Assembly: GCF_001661965.1 (NCBI RefSeq)
Contig: NZ_LYWZ01000022.1
Location: 806,001-870,000 of the forward strand
Length of the DNA stretch: 64,000 bases
Direction of reading: 5' to 3'
Source: Croceicoccus mobilis
GTDB lineage: Bacteria > Pseudomonadota > Alphaproteobacteria > Sphingomonadales > Sphingomonadaceae
The position numbers and the translations under genes were made by a program. Positions 7,909 to 13,948 of this stretch are shown here, in pieces; position 1 is the stretch's first letter, and each line of letters begins with the position of its first letter. The notes under the pieces were generated by a model. That model saw nothing but the letters and a program-made list of their open reading frames with translations. It ran no database searches and was not told where the DNA came from.

Positions 7909-8150
7909 CTATTCGATCCGGTCGATGAGGCGCTGTGTAAAGGTCAGCGCGTTCACCAGATAGGCTGCGGAATAGGGCGCATATCGATCAGAAATATCGG
8001 GCTGAAAATGGCCCAGCATGATGCCACCCTCGATCCAGTTCGATGCTCCCATTTCGGCACGAGCTAGCGCAGATACGCTTCGCCTGATCAGCTTGGCGGC
8101 GCTTTGGCCTTCCTGCGGAAAGCCGGCACGCCGCGTCAGATCCAAAGGCT
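7909..8150 (-). pseudogene. Remnant of a second tyrosine integrase (C-terminus)
   Basis: About 78 codons ending at a TAG at 7909 read as the tail of a tyrosine recombinase: an SAAKLIRRSVSALARAEMG helix (the region of the H/R-x-x-R box), then the MLGHFQPDISDRYAPYSAAYL motif with the GH histidine and the catalytic tyrosine (RYAPYS), and a final helix. The N-terminal 250 or so residues are absent, and the frame above 8150 runs into a fragment of another gene on the opposite strand. It differs in sequence from the intact integrase at 6506-7648, so it marks an older insertion at the same place. Confidence 0.55.
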
Positions 8151-8159
8151 GGGGTGTTG

Positions 8160-8404
8160 AAGCTGATCCATGTAGCGCTCTTCAATTTGATCAATGGCAT
8201 TGCCGATGCGCATGCCAAGAACTTCAGTCTGCTGACAAGGCGGGTGATGATGTCGTGTTGACACCGCTCTATGACCTTGTCTCGACCGTCGTGTGGCCGG
8301 AGTTGTCGTCTCGGTTTGCCATGAAATATGGATGCGCGAAGACTCTCGACGATATGTCGGTCGGCCACTTCGAGCGATTTGCAGCGTGTATTGGAAATCT
8401 ATGA
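8160..8404 (+). pseudogene. Frameshifted hipA fragment
   Basis: Two frames together spell the middle-to-late part of a HipA kinase. From about 8172 one frame reads VALFNLINGIADAHAKNFSL, with the conserved DAHAKNFS catalytic/metal-binding motif. Near 8240-8250 the match jumps to the next frame and continues GDDVVLTPLYDLVSTVVWPE...RFAMKYGCAKTLDDMSVGHFERFA to a stop at 8404. HipA is a serine/threonine kinase toxin of type II TA systems. The N-terminal half and HipB are missing, so it cannot be functional. It abuts the integrase remnant, suggesting leftover DNA of a former island. Confidence 0.6.
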
Positions 8405-8638
8405 GCGAGCGCATGGCGCTTCGGAAAATTGCAACGGGAGCTCAATTCTGCAGATAATCATGAGCTAGCATATCTGTCTGCACTTGCTCACGACCGTTCA
8501 GGCCGCCTGCGCGCAAAGCTTGCCGCGTTAATTCCTGGGGTTCGCTTAGCGTTGAAAATCCTTTGCCAACTAAAATTCTAATGGGAAAGATCTGCTCAAC
8601 GGTCAGCCGTGGCGCATGCCAATCGAAGGGTGTTGAGC
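8405..8638. other. Intergenic stretch, no gene recognised
   Basis: Between the hipA remnant and the end of copB neither strand shows a supported coding region. The DNA is lower in GC than copB and is probably further debris of former insertions. No clear hairpin terminator for copB was seen here. Confidence 0.4.
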
Positions 8639-9649
8639 CTAGAACCAGAACCGGATCCCGGCCACGTAATTGGTCGCGCTTGGGTCTTCGCCTGCGGCGC
8701 GGGCGTAATCTGCGCCATGGCCGATTTTCCATTCCTGCTCGATCCCGACATAGGGCGCGAACTGGCGCGTGATTTCATAGCGCAGCCGCAGCCCCGCCTC
8801 TACCGTGTCGAGACCGGCACCGACGCCGAGTTCGGGAATATCCTGCGCGGACAGTCCGATCTCGGCGCGCGGTTGCAGGATCAGGCGCTGGGTTATGCGC
8901 TGATCCAGCTCCGCCTCGATCCGGGCGGTCACATCGCCCCTGGTCGAGATGAAGGCGGCGGCATCGACTTCGAACAGGTAAGGGGCAAGACCCTGCAGGC
9001 CGATTACCGCATGGGTGCGCTCCGGTCCCGTCAGGTCCTGCCGGATGCCGGCCTGAAGGTCCCACCACGGGCCGATCGCGTGGCTCCATAGCGCCTGCAC
9101 TTCAGCCGATTCCGGCTTTTCGCCGAAATTGCCTTCGCCCTCGCTCTTGACCCAGAGCTTGTCGATGTCGCCGCCGTAATAGCCCTGGATGTCCCAGAGG
9201 TAGCCGTCGGACCCTTCCCGCGCGCGATATTCGGCGCGCTCGCCCTGGATCCACAGCAGGTTCATCCCGCTCACCTCGCGGGCTACCGCCGCGCGCGAGG
9301 CTGCCATCTTCTCGGCCCCGACGATGGCGTCGGCGGCATGGGCGGGGCCTTCGAACGCTTCGGGCGGGGGAGGGGTCTGCGGGATCGGCGCTTCGCCGGC
9401 CATGGTTGAATGATTCATCCCCGAGTGGTCCATCAGCTGCTCGTCCGCCTCGGACCTACATGCGCTCATGTCACCGTGATCCATCGCCCCGTGGTCCATT
9501 GCGCCTTCGCCCATCGCGGCGTGGTCGGGCATGGGGCAGGTGTCGTCGGCAGCAGGGGCAGGCGCCGCATGATCGTGGTCCTGCGCAGCGGCGGCGGCGG
9601 GGGCGCTGGCCAGCAGCAGGGCGGCGCCGATCGGGATCGTCTTGCGCAT
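8639..9649 (-). CDS. copB: Copper resistance protein CopB (outer membrane)
   Basis: 336 aa. CopB/PcoB is an outer-membrane beta-barrel that binds copper and lowers its periplasmic level together with CopA. A signal peptide (about 1-22) precedes a Met/His-rich metal-binding stretch with repeats of the type MDHGAMDHGDM and MDHSGMNHS (about 35-85). From about residue 115 the conserved CopB barrel begins (VSGMNLLWIQGERAEYRAR...GYLWDIQGYYGGDIDKLWVKSEGE) and ends with an aromatic barrel terminus (AGIRFWF). Its start overlaps the copA stop by 3 bp (ATGA), so the two are translationally coupled. Last gene of the copper operon. Confidence 0.95.
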   Translation of the reverse strand: MRKTIPIGAALLLASAPAAAAAQDHDHAAPAPAADDTCPMPDHAAMGEGAMDHGAMDHGDMSACRSEADEQLMDHSGMNHSTMAGEAPIPQTPPPPEAFEGPAHAADAIVGAEKMAASRAAVAREVSGMNLLWIQGERAEYRAREGSDGYLWDIQGYYGGDIDKLWVKSEGEGNFGEKPESAEVQALWSHAIGPWWDLQAGIRQDLTGPERTHAVIGLQGLAPYLFEVDAAAFISTRGDVTARIEAELDQRITQRLILQPRAEIGLSAQDIPELGVGAGLDTVEAGLRLRYEITRQFAPYVGIEQEWKIGHGADYARAAGEDPSATNYVAGIRFWF

Positions 9650-11484
9650 CAGTCCGCTCCTGCGTCCAGCGGGCGGACGGTGACGACCTGAAACATCCCG
9701 TTATGCATGTGGTAGATAAGGTGGCAGTGAAACGCCCAGTCGCCCGGTTCATTGGCCGTCAGGTCGAATTGGGCGCTGCCGCCGGGCTGGACGATGAGCG
9801 TGTGCTTCAGCGGCTGATGCCCATGCGGCGCATCGTTCACCAGCTCGAAGAAATGGCCGTGGAGATGAATGGGGTGCGCCATCATCGTGTCGTTCACCAG
9901 CTTCACCCGCACCCGCTCGTTAAAGGCAAAGCGGAGCGGATCGTCGGTCACGGCAGAGAATTTCTTGCCGTCGAAGGACCACATGTACCGCTCCATATTG
10001 CCGGTCAGGTGGATCTCCTTCATCCGTGTCGGGCGGCGCATGTCGGTGTTCATGCGCGCCGCGACCAGTTGCCGGTAGTTGAGGACACGGTGCTCGATAT
10101 CGCCAAGGCCGATCCCCGGATCGCCCATGCGGTCAACCGGGTTCATCGACACCATGTCGATCCCGGGCCCCACCTTCACATCCGGCGGCAGAAGCGAGGT
10201 GTCGCGCATCGACATCGAACCCATGTCCATCCCAGAGGATTCGGTGCCGGTCGAATGATCCATGCCCGCCATTGCGCCGTGGTCCATCGCCCCGTGATCC
10301 GTTGCCCCGTGGTCCATTGCCCCGTGGTCCATTTCAGGGCCCGATGAACCGTGGCTCATCCCCATGTCGGCCATCGTCAGCAGCGGCGGATCGCGCAGGG
10401 GAGGGACAGCGGCGCGAGCGCCTTCGCTGCTTGCCAGCATGGCGACGCCCATGCCCGAACGGTCCATCGCCTCGGCCACGATGGCAAAGGCATCGGCGCC
10501 CGTCGGTTCGACGATCACGTCATAGGTTTCGGCATTGCCGATCTGGAATTCATCGACCTCGACCGGGCGCACGTCCTGCCCGTCGGCAGCGACGACATGC
10601 ATGGCAAGGCCGGGGATGCGGACATTGAAAAAGGTCATGGCCGAACCGTTGATAAAGCGCAGACGGACCCGCTCCCCCGGGTTGAAGGCAAAGCGCAGAT
10701 CGTCTTTCGGTCCGTGGCCGTTGATCAGATAGCTGTAGAGCGGGGCCGACACGTCAGAGATGTCGGTCGGCATCATCCGCATTTTCGCCCACATCCGCCG
10801 GTCGGCTCCCGATAGCGGGTAATCGTCGGTCGCGGTGGTCTTCTGGAAGTTGAAAGGCGCTTCGCCCACTTTCAGCTTCTTGATCAGCGCATGTGGATCC
10901 AGCGGCGACCAGTCGGTCAGCATGACCACATAGTCACGGTCGACCCGGTGCGGATCACCGCCAGCGGGGTCGATGATGATCGGCCCGTAATGGCCCATCG
11001 GTTCCTGCAGCGTATGCGCATGCCACCAATAGGTGCCCGCCTGCCGGATCGGGAATTCGTAGCGGAAGCTCTCCCCCGGCTCCACCGCGGCCATCGACAC
11101 GCCGGGCACCCCGTCCATCTGGAAAGGTACCAGCAACCCGTGCCAGTGGATCGACGTCGCCATGGAACTGTTGTTGAGCAGGTCGACGACAAGGTTCTGC
11201 CCTTCGGTCAGCCTGAGGAGCGGGCCGGGGAGGGTGCCGTTCACCGTGACGGCGGGGCCGGTGCGGCCACCGGTCGCAAAGGCGCTGTCGGCGACTTTCA
11301 TCGTCAGCTGCTTGCCCGAAAGAATATCGCTGCCCTTGCGCGCCATCGCGCCGCCGCCATGCACCCCGCGCGCCCATGCGGGCATGGCAAGGCCCGTGCC
11401 GATCAGGCTGGCAGCACCGGCACTGCGCATCAGGAACTTACGGCGGTCGAGGGGGAGGGTTTCGCGTGTTGCAATCGTGCTCAT
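9649..11484 (-). CDS. copA: Periplasmic multicopper oxidase CopA
   Basis: 611 aa. It oxidises and binds periplasmic Cu(I). It has a twin-arginine signal (DRRKFLMRSAGAASLIG, about 14-40), as is usual for folded copper enzymes. Three cupredoxin domains follow. Type 2/3 copper ligands are visible in HWHGLLVPFQ, HAHTLQEP, HPIHLHGH and HCHLIYHMHNGM, the last also holding the type 1 cysteine. A Met/His-rich insert (about residues 375-430) repeats MDHGAMDHGATDHG and MDMGSMSM, typical of CopA/PcoA copper storage. It lies 33 bp behind the ECF sigma gene in the same operon. Confidence 0.96.
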   Translation of the reverse strand: MSTIATRETLPLDRRKFLMRSAGAASLIGTGLAMPAWARGVHGGGAMARKGSDILSGKQLTMKVADSAFATGGRTGPAVTVNGTLPGPLLRLTEGQNLVVDLLNNSSMATSIHWHGLLVPFQMDGVPGVSMAAVEPGESFRYEFPIRQAGTYWWHAHTLQEPMGHYGPIIIDPAGGDPHRVDRDYVVMLTDWSPLDPHALIKKLKVGEAPFNFQKTTATDDYPLSGADRRMWAKMRMMPTDISDVSAPLYSYLINGHGPKDDLRFAFNPGERVRLRFINGSAMTFFNVRIPGLAMHVVAADGQDVRPVEVDEFQIGNAETYDVIVEPTGADAFAIVAEAMDRSGMGVAMLASSEGARAAVPPLRDPPLLTMADMGMSHGSSGPEMDHGAMDHGATDHGAMDHGAMAGMDHSTGTESSGMDMGSMSMRDTSLLPPDVKVGPGIDMVSMNPVDRMGDPGIGLGDIEHRVLNYRQLVAARMNTDMRRPTRMKEIHLTGNMERYMWSFDGKKFSAVTDDPLRFAFNERVRVKLVNDTMMAHPIHLHGHFFELVNDAPHGHQPLKHTLIVQPGGSAQFDLTANEPGDWAFHCHLIYHMHNGMFQVVTVRPLDAGAD

Positions 11485-11517
11485 GCCCCCTGCTTACGCA
11501 GCGGGCGGCAATGTCCC

Positions 11518-12111
11518 TCAGGAAAAATCGGTTCTTTCCCGCAATCGCTTGCGCGCGCGATAGACGCGGGTCTCGATCGTCTTTTCCGAAACGCCCAAAA
11601 GCTGCGCCGCCTCGCGCTGGCTGCGACCGTCCATGGTGACCAGCACCAGCGCCTCGCGCAGTTTGACCGGCAGGCGCTCGATCTCCTTGCGGACCCTTGC
11701 CAGCATTTCGCGGTCGGCCAGTTCGACATCGGCGCTGGGCCGGTCGCTCGGGGCCCTGTCGGCTGGATTGGCAAAGTCCGCTGCATCGGCGTCCGCTGCG
11801 TCGGAAAAGTTCAGGCGGATCAGCGCCGATGCCTTGCGCCGGCGCAGGCGGTCGCGGCAGCGGTTCAGCGTTACGGTGGTGAGAAAAGCGGCGATCGGCC
11901 GGTCAGGGTCGAGCCGCGCCCGCGCCAGCCATACGGATGCCAGCGCGCCCTGCACGGCATCCTCGGCATCCTCGGCAGAGGCCAGCATGCGCCTTGCCAG
12001 TACGAGGAGGCGCGGCACATGCGGCGCGACCAGCCGGTCGAAGGCAGGCCTGCTGCCTGCTACGACCTTCCTTGCAAGATCACTTTCGTCCGTGGCCTGG
12101 CCCGCTTGCAC
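11518..12111 (-). CDS. ECF sigma factor, CnrH-like, of the copper operon
   Basis: 197 aa if started at the GTG at 12111, 8 bp behind the sensor stop; an in-frame ATG at 12186 would add 25 residues and overlap the sensor gene. Sigma region 2 covers about residues 10-80 (AFDRLVAPHVPRLLVLARRML..AEDAEDAVQGALASVWLARARLD) and region 4 about 135-190 (LPVKLREALVLVTMDGRSQREAAQLLGVSEKTIETRVYRARKRL). ECF sigmas direct RNA polymerase to a few promoters and are held by an anti-sigma. Here the two genes before it encode a CnrX-like sensor and a CnrY-like membrane protein, and copA/copB follow, so it most likely activates this operon under copper stress. Target promoter not determined. Confidence 0.85.
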   Translation of the reverse strand: MQAGQATDESDLARKVVAGSRPAFDRLVAPHVPRLLVLARRMLASAEDAEDAVQGALASVWLARARLDPDRPIAAFLTTVTLNRCRDRLRRRKASALIRLNFSDAADADAADFANPADRAPSDRPSADVELADREMLARVRKEIERLPVKLREALVLVTMDGRSQREAAQLLGVSEKTIETRVYRARKRLRERTDFS

Positions 12112-12118
12112 AGGCGGC

Positions 12119-12559
12119 TCATTCGTCCGGTTCGCTGGTGAGGGAAGCGGCGACGCGCCGGTCGAACAGGCGCTGCTGGTCGGCATGTAAAAGCGCGCGC
12201 ATGGCAAATACGTGACGCACCGTCGCCTTTTGCAAATCGCCCATACTGGCATGCACCTCGTCGATGGCCATGGCGACCTTCGGCCCATATTCCTTTTCTT
12301 CGTCCATGGCCGCGGCAAGGCGGCTGTTGGCCGCGCGCAGCGCCAGTTCCATCTGCTTGCGCTCTACCGCGAAGTCGGCGTGCAGCGCGTCAAGCCGGGC
12401 CTGCTGCTCGGCATCAAGGTCGAATTCCTCCTGCACATAGGCGTGCAGGGTCTGGGCCTTTGCCGGCTCGCGCCATTCGCTCGCGGCAAAGGCGCCAAGG
12501 CAGCCCGCCGCGATCGCGAGCACGAGCGCCATCAAAAGCTGGAGCGGGCCAAACTTCAC
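12119..12559 (-). CDS. CnrX-like periplasmic heavy-metal sensor
   Basis: 146 aa from a GTG at 12559 that overlaps the stop of the gene before it by 4 bp (GTGA). One N-terminal membrane anchor (about 6-27, LLMALVLAIAAGCLGAFAA) is followed by a helical periplasmic domain rich in Glu, Gln, Ala and Arg: HAYVQEEFDLDAEQQARLDALHADFAVERKQMELALRAAN...VAMAIDEVHASMGDLQKATVRHVFAMRALL. This is the CnrX/Spy/CpxP helical hairpin pattern; His and Glu side chains (HADF, EVHASM) are candidate metal ligands. In CnrYXH systems the sensor binds metal, releases the anti-sigma and frees the ECF sigma. The following ECF gene supports this reading. Confidence 0.82.
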   Translation of the reverse strand: MKFGPLQLLMALVLAIAAGCLGAFAASEWREPAKAQTLHAYVQEEFDLDAEQQARLDALHADFAVERKQMELALRAANSRLAAAMDEEKEYGPKVAMAIDEVHASMGDLQKATVRHVFAMRALLHADQQRLFDRRVAASLTSEPDE

Positions 12560-12840
12560 GGTTCGACGTTCAATAAGGCAGCGGGCGAGAAATCCGCGCC
12601 GTCGACCAGACGCACATCGGCCATTTCGGCGTAGGCGGGCGCATGGATGGTGCCAAAGCCCGCGCCAAGGCCGATGACCGTCATCCCGCCCATCAACGCA
12701 AGGCGGCGGCGGGCTGCCGATGCCTCTTCCATCTGGCCGACGCGCATCCACACGCCGTCCATGAACCCGTCGGGCATGGTCGGGGTTTGCGCGTCGCCCA
12801 CGCCGCTCAGGGCCATATCCAGTCGCTTGTCGTCGTGCAT
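12556..12840 (-). CDS. Putative CnrY-like membrane anti-sigma factor
   Basis: 94 aa with a short cytoplasmic N-terminus (about 1-43) holding a possible amphipathic sigma-binding helix (GFMDGVWMRVGQMEEASAARR), one transmembrane helix (about 46-66, LALMGGMTVIGLGAGFGTI) and a short periplasmic tail. CnrY of Cupriavidus is 95 aa with the same build and sits at the same place in cnrYXH. Sequence identity is not evident, so the assignment rests on size, topology and the gene order Y-X-H-copA-copB. First gene of the operon; a purine-rich AAAGGCGGA lies about 10 bp before its ATG on the minus strand. It could instead be an unrelated small membrane protein. Confidence 0.6.
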   Translation of the reverse strand: MHDDKRLDMALSGVGDAQTPTMPDGFMDGVWMRVGQMEEASAARRRLALMGGMTVIGLGAGFGTIHAPAYAEMADVRLVDGADFSPAALLNVEP

Positions 12841-13013
12841 GATGTTCAGATCCGCCTTTACCCCGTCTTACGCCAGCGAAGCCCAAGCCCCTCAAAAAAT
12901 TCGTGAGAGGTGCCGGGGGGCGAGCGTAAATGGCGCGATGCACAAGTCAAACCGGACCGGATGCCGGGGTGGCTTTCCAGGCATACCCTTTCCTCCTGAA
13001 AGGATTGTCACGG

Positions 13014-13181
13014 ATGAACAGGATGATGGCGCTGGCCATGGCCGCGGCAACGATTATCGCGGAGCCTGCGCAGCTGGCGCGGGCGCAGGCGGCTCCCGCG
13101 CAGGGGGCGCCGTTCACCCGCATCCCGCCGGAAACGACGCGGCAAGGTCGCAGGCCTGCGAGATCAAGCATGGTTCGATGA
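13014..13181 (+). CDS. Small secreted protein or truncated gene
   Basis: A 55-residue frame begins ATGAACAGGATGATGG at 13014. Its first 25 or so residues are a convincing signal peptide (MNRMMALAMAAATIIAEPA followed by an Ala-rich cleavage region). The remaining 30 residues (APFTRIPPETTRQG...) show no family and end in a basic, low-information tail. It stands divergent to the copper operon, 173 bp from the anti-sigma start. The mature part is too short for a typical periplasmic metal protein, so this may be the 5' stub of a gene that lost its body, consistent with the decayed DNA that follows. Confidence 0.3.
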   Translation: MNRMMALAMAAATIIAEPAQLARAQAAPAQGAPFTRIPPETTRQGRRPARSSMVR

Positions 13182-13302
13182 TCCGTCGACAGATGGGCGG
13201 ATCCGCGTCGAACGCGCATTATGGTGAGGTCTTTCGTTGCCCATATGCACTTCGGACACGAACGGCTGATCTTATCGCTTAAAGCAAGGTCACGACCTGG
13301 CC

Positions 13303-13445
13303 CTATCCTCTTACCACGCATCTGAAACCGATATGGCTGGTAGAGCTGTCAAAAGGCTGACCCTGCCGTGCGGCAGGTCGGTATCTCTGGCAGTAATTTT
13401 CGGCACAAAGATGCGAGCCGCCCTTGGTCACCCTTCTGGTCTGCC
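13303..13445 (-). pseudogene. C-terminal remnant of a formylglycine-generating enzyme (SUMF1 type)
   Basis: The last 45 or so codons before a TAG at 13303 read [20 protein letters not shown], then a [18 protein letters not shown] stretch. This is the C-terminal signature of formylglycine-generating enzymes: GGS-x-LC-x4-YC-x-RYR-x-AAR with the two active-site cysteines, then the S-x-IGFRC ending. A normal protein has about 280-350 residues; above about 13445 the match stops and no further part is found upstream on either strand. FGEs activate sulfatases by converting a cysteine to formylglycine. No sulfatase is in the window. It is a remnant. Confidence 0.6.
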
Positions 13446-13498
13446 GAAGGATGTCATTCACCAGCCGCTCAGCACGGGCCTTGGCAGGCGATTTTTTC

Positions 13499-13559
13499 AA
13501 GGAGGATTTGGGCTTTAACTTCGTTCCTTCGTCACTACGACGAAGCCCAAATCCTCCTT
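13499..13559. repeat. Perfect 17-bp inverted repeat with 27-bp spacer
   Basis: The arm AAGGAGGATTTGGGCTT (13499-13515) recurs as its exact complement at 13543-13559. The loop is 27 bp and contains smaller complements (CTTCG and CGAAG). It could form a long hairpin in RNA or be the ends of a tiny mobile element. It lies next to the formylglycine-enzyme remnant, so it may be a terminator or scar left by a recombination event. No flanking target duplication was recognised. Confidence 0.75.
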
Positions 13560-13948
13560 AAATCACAACCACAATTCTGTGCCACTGGTGCTGACGGGGA
13601 ACAGGGCAGGATTGAAGTCGAGAAAATGACCGAATGGATCGAACGCAGTGTACAAAAGAGCCCATCGCGCAGCATGGCGACAGAGTATTGTCATGCTTGC
13701 GCTAATTTTCCTCGCCCGCCGATAATCTTTGCAGCCGGGGCGGAATGGCGCGTTTGGTCGGCGGAAACCGCAGCCCTGCGAAATGGCGGCTCGCCTAAAA
13801 CGGCCAATGGCGAAAATTGTATCAAAATCCGAAGTTATTGACGCAATGCGTCAAGGCCTTGTGCGTCCATGCTCAAATTTGATCGGATTCGCCGCCCTCC
13901 TTTTCATATAGTTGCTGCATCCAGCATCGAAAACTTGGGGCGGTTTGC
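13560..13948. other. Intergenic region before the metalloprotease, with a palindrome
   Basis: No supported gene lies here on either strand. The DNA is clearly less GC-rich than the flanks. A 7-bp-arm palindrome TTGACGC-AAT-GCGTCAA sits at 13838-13854, about 95 bp before the metalloprotease start, and could be a regulator site for that gene. Confidence 0.4.

Noticed and set aside
10891-12141. A 416-codon plus-strand frame across copA and the sigma gene
   Set aside because: Composition is that of an antisense frame; CopA copper ligands and sigma regions 2 and 4 on the other strand are unmistakable.
12186-12318. Starting the ECF sigma gene at ATG 12318 or 12186
   Set aside because: These add Arg/Pro- and Ser-rich sequence without sigma similarity and overlap the sensor gene; the GTG at 12111 gives a normal length, although 12186 cannot be fully excluded.
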